DNA of 64,000 nt from Provencibacterium sp. (GTDB lineage: Bacteria; Bacillota; Clostridia; Oscillospirales; Ruminococcaceae), in NCBI GenBank assembly GCA_022792175.1, contig JAAWAN010000018.1, positions 16,401-80,400 of the forward strand. Reading direction: 5' to 3'. The notes under the pieces are model-generated. The model had not been told where the DNA came from, searched no databases, and worked only from the letters and a program-made list of their open reading frames with translations. How positions within the stretch are numbered: the stretch's first letter is position 1; each line of letters begins with the position of its first letter. This document shows positions 24,815 to 33,820 of this stretch, in pieces. Made by a program: the position numbers and the translations under genes.

Positions 24815-27082
24815 CTATGACAGGCCATCCTCTGGTTTTTTAAAACGGCTGCGGTATTCGCCGGGCGTCATCCCCTCGACAGCCTTGAACTTTCGAATAA
24901 AGCTGGAGGCGCTGATATAGCCGATTTCCTTCACAATTTCAGCTACCGGCTTGTTGGTGTCGGTCAATAATTCTCTGGCGATGGACAGACGCATGGTTAC
25001 AATGTAATCCTTCAAATTGACGTTATTCTGGTCCCGGAAAAAGCGGCTGACATAGTAAGGGGAGAGATCAAAGGCCTCCCCAATGCTTTCAAGGCTCAGG
25101 TTGACGTTGCCGATATTTTCACGCACATAGGCAATCATGCGGTCGCGCAGCAGAGAGCTGTTGTTGCGGCGGGCCGCATTGACGGCCAGACAGAAATCTG
25201 AAATCAGCTGCCGGGAGGCGGTATAAAATTCCTCCTGTGTCTGATAGAGCATCAGCCGGTGCAGCGGTTCTCCGAAATCTCCTATCTGCGTCTGCTGGAT
25301 GACCTCGGCGATGGCATTGATGATATAGGAACACAGGTGGCGACTGATGAGCAGCGAGCATCCGTTATTCTGAACCATGGAGCAGAGCCTTTCAAAGGTT
25401 TGCAGGGCGTTGGATTCATCCCCCTGCCGCAGTTGCAGCTGTAAAAGCAGCATATCCTTCGTGGGGTAAAGGTCGGCCAGCCCGCTTCGGCAGCTCTCTA
25501 GGTCCTCCGGATAGGATACCGGACGGTCCGGATAGCTTTGAATAAGCAGCGTCGCCTCATAAAGCGAGCTTTTCAGCTGAATGAGCTGCGTCTGCATGCT
25601 GCCGGCGCCAATGGTAAACAGATATTCCCTCCCCAGCTCCTTTTCAAGTCTTGCGTGCAGCTGGCTGACACACTCCTGCTGGCAGATATCCGGAATGCAG
25701 TTGACGACTACGGCCAGCTCGCTCTCGCCGGGGCGCTCGAGCACATAGTAGGTGCATTCGGCACTGCGCATGGCGTCGGCGGTATCGATAACGACCGTTT
25801 TAAAGCGGCTATAGCTCTGCCGGGCGGCCGGAGTTCTCAGGACCTGTACGCATATGACAAAAAAACAGGGATGATCCGGATGAATATCCATGCTGGAAAA
25901 GAGCTGCTCAATCTGCTCCGGTGCTGTTTCTGCATAGAGCACATGATTAAAAAGCCGCTCCAGCACATAGGGACGCTGCAGGGCGAGGATTTCTTCCAGC
26001 TGCTCGGCATGGTTAGAGCTGCGAATCAGCGTTTCATAGATACGCAGGTATTCGTTATCGCTGCTGGAGGGGTAGGCGGTGAGCGCTATCAGCTTTTTTA
26101 CGGGCAGATAGTTCAGAAGCGTCAGCCCCAGCACAGCGGCGATGCAGATGGTCAGCGCGAGCAGCGCTACCTGCCAGATCATCGTCTTCTGCCGGATGAC
26201 TTGCGTCAGGGTATCATTTTCCAAGGCGAGAAGACCATAAACCAGGCCGAGGCGGTCATTGTAGGAAAAGAGCAGGGAATAGGTTTGAGCGCCGCTTTGA
26301 ATAGAAAGAATACGGGCGGAGCTGGTATAATCCTGTGCCAGAATTTCTGCCCACAGCTCGGGAAAGCCGGCTTCATTCTGCCAGGTTTGAAAAATAGGCT
26401 CCCGCTGGCTGTTCAGAATAAAGGCGCCGCCGAAGAAATCAGCGACCAGGGGAGAACAGATGGTTTTCAGCTGTGCATCATCCAGCGCGCTCAGCAGAAT
26501 GGCGGAAGGGACCGTTTCAGGTCCCGGAATAGCATAGGCGCAGACAAGCAGCGAGCTTTTATCCTGCAGCGGAACGGACAGAAACGCGGAGGAAGCTCCG
26601 GAAAGCCGGATTTGCAGGTTTTCCTGTAAAATTTGTGCCTGTGTCTCATCCAGCTGCAGGATAGAGTGAAAGTAGTTATCGCTCGAGCAGGCCCCGGAGG
26701 CGGTGTAGGCCCGTTCCCTTTCCGGCAGGAGAACCGCTGTGGCATGGTGGATGCTGCGATAGCTCATATGCCGGTTGAGAACAAGCAGTGAGTCATAATC
26801 ACTGATGGGCGTTCCCCGGCGCACTGTCGGCAGAAAGGTGGCATCAGAGCGCAGTGCTCCGGCCAGACTGTAGTGTTTCATCAGCTCCCCTTCCACGCTG
26901 CTTTGTATCTGGGCCACGCGGCTTAAGTTGATATTGTCAACATCCCGCTTGAGCTCATGGATATTATAGTGGTAGAAAGAAAACAGAATAATACCAATTG
27001 GAATAAGTGCCATCAGCAAAAAGGAAAACAGGTACCGGTAGCGGACACTGAACCGGCGCATCAAATGAGATGCCTTTTTCAT
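24815..27082 (-). CDS. Membrane-anchored AraC-family regulator (YesN-like, extracellular sensor)
   Basis: 755-aa one-component regulator. A transmembrane segment at about residues 12-35 (YLFSFLLMALIPIGIILFSF) starts an extracytoplasmic sensor of about 260 residues, closed by a second segment at about 300-322. A cytoplasmic linker leads to a C-terminal AraC DNA-binding domain from about residue 655, with SLESIGEAFDLSPYYVSRFF and VAEIVKEIGYISASSFIRKF as the two helix-turn-helix units. Such proteins sense extracellular sugar or the binding protein and control adjacent Lpl/Ytc-type importers. It sits between the permeases and the radical enzyme gene and probably activates the whole locus. Confidence 0.9.
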   Translation of the reverse strand: MKKASHLMRRFSVRYRYLFSFLLMALIPIGIILFSFYHYNIHELKRDVDNINLSRVAQIQSSVEGELMKHYSLAGALRSDATFLPTVRRGTPISDYDSLLVLNRHMSYRSIHHATAVLLPERERAYTASGACSSDNYFHSILQLDETQAQILQENLQIRLSGASSAFLSVPLQDKSSLLVCAYAIPGPETVPSAILLSALDDAQLKTICSPLVADFFGGAFILNSQREPIFQTWQNEAGFPELWAEILAQDYTSSARILSIQSGAQTYSLLFSYNDRLGLVYGLLALENDTLTQVIRQKTMIWQVALLALTICIAAVLGLTLLNYLPVKKLIALTAYPSSSDNEYLRIYETLIRSSNHAEQLEEILALQRPYVLERLFNHVLYAETAPEQIEQLFSSMDIHPDHPCFFVICVQVLRTPAARQSYSRFKTVVIDTADAMRSAECTYYVLERPGESELAVVVNCIPDICQQECVSQLHARLEKELGREYLFTIGAGSMQTQLIQLKSSLYEATLLIQSYPDRPVSYPEDLESCRSGLADLYPTKDMLLLQLQLRQGDESNALQTFERLCSMVQNNGCSLLISRHLCSYIINAIAEVIQQTQIGDFGEPLHRLMLYQTQEEFYTASRQLISDFCLAVNAARRNNSSLLRDRMIAYVRENIGNVNLSLESIGEAFDLSPYYVSRFFRDQNNVNLKDYIVTMRLSIARELLTDTNKPVAEIVKEIGYISASSFIRKFKAVEGMTPGEYRSRFKKPEDGLS

Positions 27083-27192
27083 GAATATTCGCTCCTTTCA
27101 GGAAGCTCTGACAAACCAATCCCGAAAAGCCGGAGCGCCAACTTCCCGAAAATACCCGCTGAAAATAATATACCAGAAAACAGGGGCAATTT

Positions 27193-28101
27193 CTAGCCTT
27201 TCAGTGAGCCTGCCATAATTCCGCGCATAAAGTATTTCTGCAGAAATGGATAGACCATGAGGATAGGGAGGGTGGAAACAATGATAACGGCATATTTGAG
27301 AATTTCAGCGCGCTGCATAAGCTCGGAGAGATAGCGGGCATTATCTCCGGTCATGGCGCCGCCCTGGATCATATCGGTCATAGCGGTTTTGCTGGCCAGA
27401 AGCATATTGCGCAGCACCAGCTGCAGCGGGAAGAGATTTTTATCGCTGATATAAATCAGCGCGGCAAAGAACTGGTTCCAGTGCCCAACGCCATAAAAGA
27501 GCGCCATAGTCGCGATAATCGGCGCCGAGAGCGGCAGCGCGATGCGCAAAAACAGCTTGAAGTCTGAGCAGCCGTCGATGCGGGCGGCATCCATAATCTC
27601 TTCCGGAATACTTTTCATATAGTAGGTGCGCACCAGAATCAGGTTATAGACGGAAACCGCGCCGGGCAGAATCATCGCCCACAGGGTGTTGCGCAGGTGC
27701 AGGCTGGAGACCAGGATATAGGTCGGGACCATGCCGCCGCCGAAGAACATGGTGAAGGTGATGAGAAACATCAGCACTCGAATGCCCGGCAGGGCGGTTT
27801 TGGTCAGGGCATAGGCGCCGGTGAAGGTTAAAGCCAGGTTCACCGCCGTTCCCACCAGCGTCAGAACGATGGTCACCATATACCCGTGCCAGAGGCTTTT
27901 ATCTTTGAAAACAAAGCTGTAGCCGGTGAAGTTAATGTCCTTCGGGAGCAGGAGCACCTCCCCGAAGTTAACGGCGGCAGGACCGCTGAACGAGGCAATA
28001 ACGACAAAATAAAGCGGATAAGCGACCAACAGCGTCAGAATGGATAAGAGGGTAATATTAACAGCATCAAAAACCTTATCTTCTCTGGAGCGCGCGAGCA
28101 T
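27193..28101 (-). CDS. ABC transporter permease, LplC/YtcP group
   Basis: 302-aa membrane subunit with the EAA loop MDAARIDGCSDFKLFLRIALPLSAP and the standard ending FLQKYFMRGIMAGSLKG. It starts 12 bases after the first permease and forms with it the channel for the ligand caught by the lipoprotein at 29151. About 110 bases separate it from the AraC-type regulator gene. No ATPase gene accompanies it. Confidence 0.93.
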   Translation of the reverse strand: MLARSREDKVFDAVNITLLSILTLLVAYPLYFVVIASFSGPAAVNFGEVLLLPKDINFTGYSFVFKDKSLWHGYMVTIVLTLVGTAVNLALTFTGAYALTKTALPGIRVLMFLITFTMFFGGGMVPTYILVSSLHLRNTLWAMILPGAVSVYNLILVRTYYMKSIPEEIMDAARIDGCSDFKLFLRIALPLSAPIIATMALFYGVGHWNQFFAALIYISDKNLFPLQLVLRNMLLASKTAMTDMIQGGAMTGDNARYLSELMQRAEILKYAVIIVSTLPILMVYPFLQKYFMRGIMAGSLKG

Positions 28102-28113
28102 AAGCTTCCTCCT

Positions 28114-29064
28114 TTACCACAGGCTGGTATCGCTGATGCGGCGGCAGATGCCATTCACCAGAACCAGCATGATGAGATTGATGACAGAATTGAGAATGCC
28201 GATGGCGGATGAAAGGCTGAACTCGCTGCCCAGAATACCAATGCGGTAGGTATAGGTGCCGATGATATCCGCCGTTTCCATAATGGAGGCATTCTGCATG
28301 AGCAGCACCTTCTCGAAATCCGCCCCCAAAATGCCGCCCAGCGAGAGAATGAGCTGGATGACAATGGTGGGAGCCATGCAGGGAAGGTTGATATACCAGA
28401 TGCGCTGCAGCCGGCTGGCCCCATCCAGAACAGCGGATTCATGCAGCGCCTCATCTACGCTGGCCAGAGCAGCCAGATAGATGATGGAATTCCAGCCGAA
28501 ATGCTGCCAGATGCCTGTCCAGACATAGATGTGCGGGAAATAGGCGGGCTTAATCATGAAATTGATGGCTTCGCCTCCCAGCGCCTCGATGAACTTATTG
28601 ATAAAACCGCTGGTGGGAGAAAGAAAAAGAGAGATCATCGCCACCATAACGACGGTGGAGATAAAATGCGGGGCATAGGTCACCGTTTGAATGACCTTTT
28701 TGAAGCGGTGCCGGGAGATTTCGTTAATCATCAGCGAAATCAGAATGGGGAAGGGGAAGCCGGCAATCAGCGAATAGAGCGAAAGGAGAAGGGTGTTTTT
28801 AAAGACCTGCCAGAATTGGGGCATGGACATGAAGCGCCGGAAATGCTTGAGGCCTACCCAGGGACTGTTCCAGATGCCGATGCCGGTGTTATAGTCCTTA
28901 AAAGCGATCTGTACGCCGTACATGGGTCCATAGCAGAAGATGGCGAAATAAAGTAAACAGGGCAGCAGCATGAGATAGATCTGATAGTTTTTAATTATCA
29001 GCTGAAGCCGGCTGCTCCTTTGGGCCGCCGCAGTATGGGCAGTTATGGCCCGGCCGGACGTCAT
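28114..29064 (-). CDS. ABC transporter permease, LplB/YtcP group
   Basis: 316-aa membrane subunit. CYGPMYGVQIAFKDYNTGIG is the hallmark N-terminal loop of LplB-type permeases, and the EAA loop is HESAVLDGASRLQRIWYINLPCM. AAAGGATGG precedes the ATG at 29064. It follows the binding-protein gene by about 86 bases, mirroring the plus-strand importer at 11260 in composition though with the binding protein first. Confidence 0.93.
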   Translation of the reverse strand: MTSGRAITAHTAAAQRSSRLQLIIKNYQIYLMLLPCLLYFAIFCYGPMYGVQIAFKDYNTGIGIWNSPWVGLKHFRRFMSMPQFWQVFKNTLLLSLYSLIAGFPFPILISLMINEISRHRFKKVIQTVTYAPHFISTVVMVAMISLFLSPTSGFINKFIEALGGEAINFMIKPAYFPHIYVWTGIWQHFGWNSIIYLAALASVDEALHESAVLDGASRLQRIWYINLPCMAPTIVIQLILSLGGILGADFEKVLLMQNASIMETADIIGTYTYRIGILGSEFSLSSAIGILNSVINLIMLVLVNGICRRISDTSLW

Positions 29065-29150
29065 AAAAATCCATCCTTTCTTTCAAATAAATTGAGAACA
29101 GGCAGGAGGCGGGCGCCGCAGTGATGCAAAGCCCGCCTCCTCTGTTTCGG

Positions 29151-30842
29151 CTATTTTAGATTGCTTTTGTAGCGGTCATATGCGGTGTTGTAAACCTCGG
29201 TGAGCTTTTCAAGGCCCTGATTTTTCAGCTCGGCGAGCATGGTATCATAGGCATCAATCGATTCCTCGCCCATAACGATTTTGGCTTCCATCTGCTCGCA
29301 GTAGGTATAGAGGGAGGCCTCAATCAGCTTGATTTCTTCCAGCTCTTCAGGCGTGAAAAAGAGTGTCGGAGAGCCGGGATCCATGTAAGGCATGTTTTTC
29401 TGCAGCTGTGCGAGCAGAACAACATCCTCCGGGAACATGGCCTCGGCGCCCATTGCTTCGGAGAAGTGGCGGTAGCCATGGAAAGGAACGGTGTTGATGG
29501 GGGCTACGAAGGTGTTCATCCAGGGGAAAAGGCCGTTAAATTCTTCGGGGAGGTCATAAGTATATTTGCTCTTGTCCTCGTTCCAGACGCGGCCATATTC
29601 CGGATGCTCGTCCCATTCGCCCTTTTCCGGACCGACCAGGAACCAGGCACCATCCTCGGTATAAATTTCGTTGAAATAGCGCAGCGAGATTTCGGGATTT
29701 TTGTTGGCAGAGGTGATAAACATGCCCTGGCTGCCAACGTTCGACCCATACCATTTCTTTTCGCTGAAAACATCGCTGGTCAGCGGGCCGATGATATCAT
29801 ACTGCTCATAAACAGCGGGATCGGTCGTGCTGGTGAGAACAAAGGGAGCTGCGCAGGTGCAGGCGCCAACGAGCATATTGCTTCCCTTTGCGGTATACTG
29901 CGCATCATTCTGCGTATAATATTCCTGATCCAGCAGCTTCTCCGTATAGAGCCTGTTCATGTTGATGAGATACTGCTTATACTGCGGGTGCTCGGCCACA
30001 TAGACCATTTTTCCATCGATAATCTGCCAGTTATCCTTCTTCGCCCAACCGAAGGAGATACCCAGCGGCCCTGCTACAAAGGGATCGACAGCATAGCCGG
30101 TGGAGTAGCCGCAGAGGGGAATGGTGTCATTTTGGCCGTTGCCATCCGGGTCTTTGTCGCGGAAGGCGACCATCACATCATAAAACTCGTCCCAGGTGGT
30201 GGGATGGGAGAGACCTAGGTTTTTCAGCCACTGAACATTGATAAAGGCGCGGGAGCCGGGCATTTCCGCATAGCCGCCCACAAAGTTTGCCATGCCATAA
30301 AGCTTACCGTCCGGCGTATAGAATTTGGCGGTATCCGGATAGAGCTTTAAAACAGCGGCATAATCCGGGGCATATTTTTCAATCAGATCGCCAATAGGAA
30401 CAATCTGCTTAGCCTGCGAGTAGGTGATAATATCATTGTTGGAGAGGCCGCCTGTAATAATATCCGGCAGTTCGTTGGAGGCAAACATCAGGTTTTTGCG
30501 CTCCTCCCACTGGTCGGTGGTGAGCACCTCAAAGTCGAAGCTGACGTTTGTTTTCTCCTGCATCTTCTCAAAAAACCACATTTTGCTCATGTCTTCAATG
30601 TTGTAGGAGGGATTGATGGGGACAATCATTGACTGAGTAACAGGCTCATTGACAATGGGGAAACCGGTTTCATTGAAGTTGAATGCCGGCGCTTCGGCAG
30701 AAGCCGGGGATGCTGCGGCGCTGGAGCCGCCCGCCGAAGAGGCCTGCGCTGGAGAGGCAGTGCCGCCGCTGCAGGCAGTCAGAGTGCCTGCAGCCATACA
30801 CAAGGAAGCCAGAATTGCAGAGAGTCGAAAAATGCGCTTCAA
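29151..30842 (-). CDS. Extracellular sugar-binding lipoprotein (LplA/YtcQ type)
   Basis: 563-aa lipoprotein, first gene of the radical-enzyme locus. The signal peptide ends in the lipobox LTAC at residue 24, followed by a Ser/Ala linker to about residue 50. FRDKDPDGNGQNDTIPLCG resembles a calcium loop of the family, and the C-terminal AYDTMLAELKNQGLEKLTEVYNTAYDRY is typical. The ligand is unknown. The upstream region 30843-30910 holds a dyad (TGGCA/TGCCA around AAAGCGCT) that resembles a carbon-catabolite element, but no convincing sigma-A promoter was found. Confidence 0.92.
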   Translation of the reverse strand: MKRIFRLSAILASLCMAAGTLTACSGGTASPAQASSAGGSSAAASPASAEAPAFNFNETGFPIVNEPVTQSMIVPINPSYNIEDMSKMWFFEKMQEKTNVSFDFEVLTTDQWEERKNLMFASNELPDIITGGLSNNDIITYSQAKQIVPIGDLIEKYAPDYAAVLKLYPDTAKFYTPDGKLYGMANFVGGYAEMPGSRAFINVQWLKNLGLSHPTTWDEFYDVMVAFRDKDPDGNGQNDTIPLCGYSTGYAVDPFVAGPLGISFGWAKKDNWQIIDGKMVYVAEHPQYKQYLINMNRLYTEKLLDQEYYTQNDAQYTAKGSNMLVGACTCAAPFVLTSTTDPAVYEQYDIIGPLTSDVFSEKKWYGSNVGSQGMFITSANKNPEISLRYFNEIYTEDGAWFLVGPEKGEWDEHPEYGRVWNEDKSKYTYDLPEEFNGLFPWMNTFVAPINTVPFHGYRHFSEAMGAEAMFPEDVVLLAQLQKNMPYMDPGSPTLFFTPEELEEIKLIEASLYTYCEQMEAKIVMGEESIDAYDTMLAELKNQGLEKLTEVYNTAYDRYKSNLK

Positions 30843-30882
30843 TTGTCATTCCTCCATATTATATTATTTTTCCGCAAAGCAA

Positions 30883-30906
30883 TGGCAGTTTTTAGCGCTT
30901 TTGCCA
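30883..30906 (-). promoter_or_regulatory. Possible CcpA-type cre element upstream of the radical-enzyme locus
   Basis: A central AAAGCGCT on the minus strand matches the core of the Firmicutes cre consensus and is flanked by TGGCA/TGCCA arms. The arms are not symmetric around the core, so the call is weak. Confidence 0.3.
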
Positions 30907-30909
30907 CAA

Positions 30910-31483
30910 CCTGTGCAGTGTCTATATTATTGCAGCATAACGCATGGTTAACAATCACTGGTTTTTATCGGGAATGTGCAAGATTTACAAAATAGGCTCT
31001 TTCGAGATGTTCTAGTTTTGCTCTGGATATGCTAAATTGAAAAAATGATTTTTGAGAAGCTATTTTGCCTGTTGGTCTTAGGGAAAATAACCAAAGGAGA
31101 AGGTATAAGATCCCTTTCAGAAGCTTTGTTTCCGGCAGAAAGAAATATGGTAGTATCGCTTTATATGAAACGTTCGTCGACCCAAAGGGCAAAGAGAGAG
31201 GCAATAGGAGCGGTTTTGTAGTCCGAAACGGGCCTCAGGAGAGGAATTCCTCCCTTTTTGTGTCAGTCAGATTTTCCGGTAAGGCCGAAAGGGAGCGAGC
31301 CATGGAATCCTGCATAGCAGAATAAAAATTTTGCGGGTGCATCCATAATTTTTATCCATTGCCTTCTTTTATATTCTCCCAATCGCCAGGCTGCCTTCCT
31401 GCCTCATTCAATGCCTGTGGAGGAGGCCTTTTGCTCTTACCGGCAGGGCCGATAGTTTTTTATCCTGCTGAAGCTAATACATA
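30910..31483. other. Long gap with no recognisable gene
   Basis: AT-richer than its surroundings. Short open frames exist on both strands but none has a ribosome site or family resemblance. A palindrome around GGAATTCC occurs near 31247, and an AATAAAAATT/AATTTTTAT stem-loop occurs at about 31320-31355. It might hold an untranslated RNA; nothing was identified. Confidence 0.4.
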
Positions 31484-31532
31484 AAAAGAGGCCGTAAAAA
31501 CGCTTGCGATTGCGTTTTTTACGGCCTCTTTT
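31484..31532. terminator. Bidirectional terminator
   Basis: Long stem of about 20 bp with arms starting AAAAGAGGCCGTAAAAACGC, an 8-base loop, and a T-run. It separates the empty gap from the region downstream of rny. Confidence 0.8.
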
Positions 31533-31540
31533 GTAAGACT

Positions 31541-31700
31541 GCTTTCGAACCGGAGCGGTAGCCCGGATTTCACGCCGGAGGATATTGGACCGGCCCGCTT
31601 CATGGGGGAGGATGCGGCCGCAGAAACGGCCTGTAAATCCGGGATAGAGGGCAATGCAGGGGGGGAGGGAGCTGTGAGAACACAGGAGAAACCTCCTGTG
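31541..31700. ncRNA. Candidate structured RNA region (unassigned)
   Basis: A 9-bp closing stem CCCGGATTT/AAATCCGGG (31562-31570 and about 31635-31643) encloses two hairpins, GCCGG/CCGGC and GGCCG/CGGCC. A separate hairpin CACAGGAG/CTCCTGTG is at about 31681-31700. It lies just outside the rny terminator. Strand, boundaries and function are unknown, and I do not recognise an RNA family. Confidence 0.3.
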
Positions 31701-31704
31701 GACT

Positions 31705-31746
31705 AAAAAACAGGGGGGCACGCCTGTGGGCGTGCCCCCAAAAAAG
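31705..31746 (-). terminator. Terminator of rny
   Basis: 11-bp GC stem GGGGGCACGCC/GGCGTGCCCCC with a 4-base loop. The A-run at 31705-31710 gives the T-run on the minus strand, and an A-run on the other side makes it possibly bidirectional. Confidence 0.85.
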
Positions 31747-31773
31747 TTTTCTGCTAAGGTGCTTTCTTAAAGC

Positions 31774-33348
31774 TTACTTGGCATATTCGATTGCGCGGCT
31801 TTCGCGGATCAGGTTCACCTTGATCTGTCCGGGATAATCCAGCTCCGCCTCAATTTTCTTCACGATTTCGCGGGCAGCGACAGCCATCTCATCATCATTC
31901 ACCATCTCCGGCTTTACCATGATGCGGATCTCACGGCCGGCCTGAATGGCGAAGGACTTTTCAACTGCCTCGAAGGAGTTGGCGATTTCTTCCAGTTTTT
32001 CGAGACGCTTAATGTAGTTTTCAAGATTTTCGCGCCGTGCTCCTGGCCGGGCGGCTGAAATGGCATCTGCCGCCTGTACCAGGCAGGCGACCACTGTGCG
32101 GGGCTCGATATCGTTATGATGCGCGGCAATGGCATGGATAACTTCTTTATTCTCTTTATATTTTTTGGCGATATCTACGCCAATCTGCACATGGGACCCC
32201 TCGATTTCATGGGTCATTGATTTGCCGATATCATGCAGCAGGCCGGCGCGGCGGGCGAGAGCGGCATCCGCGCCGAGTTCGGCGGCCATCATGCCGGCCA
32301 GCTGGGCGACCTCGATCGAGTGGTTGAGAACATTCTGCCCATAGCTTGAGCGGTAGCGCATCCGCCCCAGCAGCCGGACAAGGTCGGGGTGCATGCTGTG
32401 AATGCCCAGATCCAGAACGGCGCGCTCGCCATCCTGCTTGATTTTCTGCTCGACCTCTTTTTTGGCCTTTTCCACCATCTCCTCAATGCGGGCGGGATGG
32501 ATGCGCCCATCCTGAATCAGCCGTTCGAGGGCAATGCGCGCCACCTCACGGCGTACCGTATCATGGCAGGAGAGGGTGATAGCCTCCGGCGTATCGTCGA
32601 TAATCAGATCAACGCCGGTGAGCGTTTCCAGCGTGCGGATGTTGCGGCCCTCCCGGCCGATAATCCGTCCCTTCATCTCATCGCCGGGCAGCGGGACAAC
32701 TGAAACGGTGATTTCAGTCACCTGGTCGGCAGCGCAGCGCTGAATGGCGGCGGAGATGATTTCGCGGGCCTTCTCATCACTTTCTTCCTTCAGAATCGCC
32801 TCATACTGGGTGATTTTGAGCGCTTTTTCATGGGTCAGGTCGTTTTCAAGGTTTTGCAGCAGGTAGTCGCGCGCCTGAATGGCCGTAAAGCCGGAAATTT
32901 TTTCGAGCATATCAAATTGATGCTGCTTGACCTGCTCGGCCTCATCCAGCTTCTGCTGTGCCTCTTTGAGGCGGCTGTTTACCTGGTCCTCCTTTTTTTC
33001 AAGGTTTTCCAGCTTGCGGTCAATGGATTCTTCCTTCTGCTGCACCCGGCGTTCCAGGCGCAGGACCTCGGTCCTGCGTTCCTTGTTTTCGCGTTCTGCA
33101 TCGGTGCGGAGCTTATAGATTTCATCCTTGGCCTCCACCAGGGCTTCTTTTTTCTTTCCCTCCGCGTTTCTTATGGCTTCGCTTACGATTCTTTTGGCTT
33201 CTTCTTCTGCCGAACCGATATCCGATTCCGCGATTCGTTTTCTATATGAAACGCCTACAAAAAAAGCGATGACAAATCCAACGATGAATGCCACCAATAT
33301 GCCAACGACGGATAGGATGATTTGTGGTGTACCCATGAGTAAGTGCAT
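31774..33348 (-). CDS. rny: Ribonuclease Y
   Basis: 524-aa membrane-anchored endoribonuclease that initiates mRNA decay. One N-terminal membrane helix (about residues 9-32), a long charged coiled coil (about 40-190), a KH RNA-binding domain ([20 protein letters not shown]), and an HD domain with the metal motif LLHDIGKSM and [11 protein letters not shown]. Length is normal. AGGAGG lies only one base before the ATG at 33348 and 13 bases before the in-frame ATG at 33336, so the true start may be the second, four residues shorter. A consensus promoter lies about 100 bases upstream. Confidence 0.97.
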   Translation of the reverse strand: MHLLMGTPQIILSVVGILVAFIVGFVIAFFVGVSYRKRIAESDIGSAEEEAKRIVSEAIRNAEGKKKEALVEAKDEIYKLRTDAERENKERRTEVLRLERRVQQKEESIDRKLENLEKKEDQVNSRLKEAQQKLDEAEQVKQHQFDMLEKISGFTAIQARDYLLQNLENDLTHEKALKITQYEAILKEESDEKAREIISAAIQRCAADQVTEITVSVVPLPGDEMKGRIIGREGRNIRTLETLTGVDLIIDDTPEAITLSCHDTVRREVARIALERLIQDGRIHPARIEEMVEKAKKEVEQKIKQDGERAVLDLGIHSMHPDLVRLLGRMRYRSSYGQNVLNHSIEVAQLAGMMAAELGADAALARRAGLLHDIGKSMTHEIEGSHVQIGVDIAKKYKENKEVIHAIAAHHNDIEPRTVVACLVQAADAISAARPGARRENLENYIKRLEKLEEIANSFEAVEKSFAIQAGREIRIMVKPEMVNDDEMAVAAREIVKKIEAELDYPGQIKVNLIRESRAIEYAK

Positions 33349-33443
33349 ACCTCCTTTTCTTTAAAATTATCTTTTGTAGTGAAAAGTCTGGCAATTGTTA
33401 AAAGCGGTTATATCCATAAAATATTCAACAATATACCATACCT

Positions 33444-33472
33444 ATTTTATATTCCCAAATGCCTTCTGTCAA
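33444..33472 (-). promoter_or_regulatory. Sigma-A promoter of rny
   Basis: On the minus strand, TTGACA at 33472-33467, a 17-base spacer, and TAAAAT at 33449-33444. The predicted transcript has a leader of about 90 bases. Confidence 0.75.
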
Positions 33473-33755
33473 GAACATCTTTGTCTTTCTTCCAAAGGCT
33501 GGTTTTAAAGGGGGCGCACTGTCTGAGAAAGGGAAAAGACTGGCTTTTCTCTGCTCTTTAAGGAAGATTTTTCCTTATGGCTGCCACGGCCGAAAAGCTT
33601 TTCTTGGATTTCAGTTTGGCGCTGCTGAACGGTACAGCAGGCTGCATAGGCGGTCTGCCGCAGTCGGATTCACAGAAAACGCATACATTGGCGCCTCCGG
33701 CCTGCCGGCCAGACAGGCACAACTGCATTTTTTCGGCTGCTTTGACGATAAACAT
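33473..33755. other. Intergenic region without recognisable content
   Basis: Between the rny promoter and the terminator of the Cys-rich gene. Short open frames on both strands lack ribosome sites and family features. Confidence 0.4.
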
Positions 33756-33790
33756 AAAAAAGGTGCGCCGCAGAAACTTCTGCGGCGCAC
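33756..33790 (-). terminator. Terminator of the Cys-rich repeat gene
   Basis: 13-bp stem GTGCGCCGCAGAA/TTCTGCGGCGCAC. The A-run at 33756-33761 reads as T-run on the minus strand. Confidence 0.85.
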
Positions 33791-33820
33791 GCCGGAATTT
33801 TTGAAGATGGACTTTGCTCC

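Noticed and set aside
23562..24920. 452-codon plus-strand frame opposite the glycyl radical enzyme
   Set aside because: Shadow frame with no domain features.
30965..31325. Small open frames in the gap upstream of the radical-enzyme locus
   Set aside because: No ribosome sites, no hydrophobic or domain pattern, and unlike neighbouring codon use.
31560..31721. tRNA-like TTCGAACC sequence and a short minus-strand open frame
   Set aside because: No acceptor, anticodon or D-arm can be built around it, and the frame lacks a start region.
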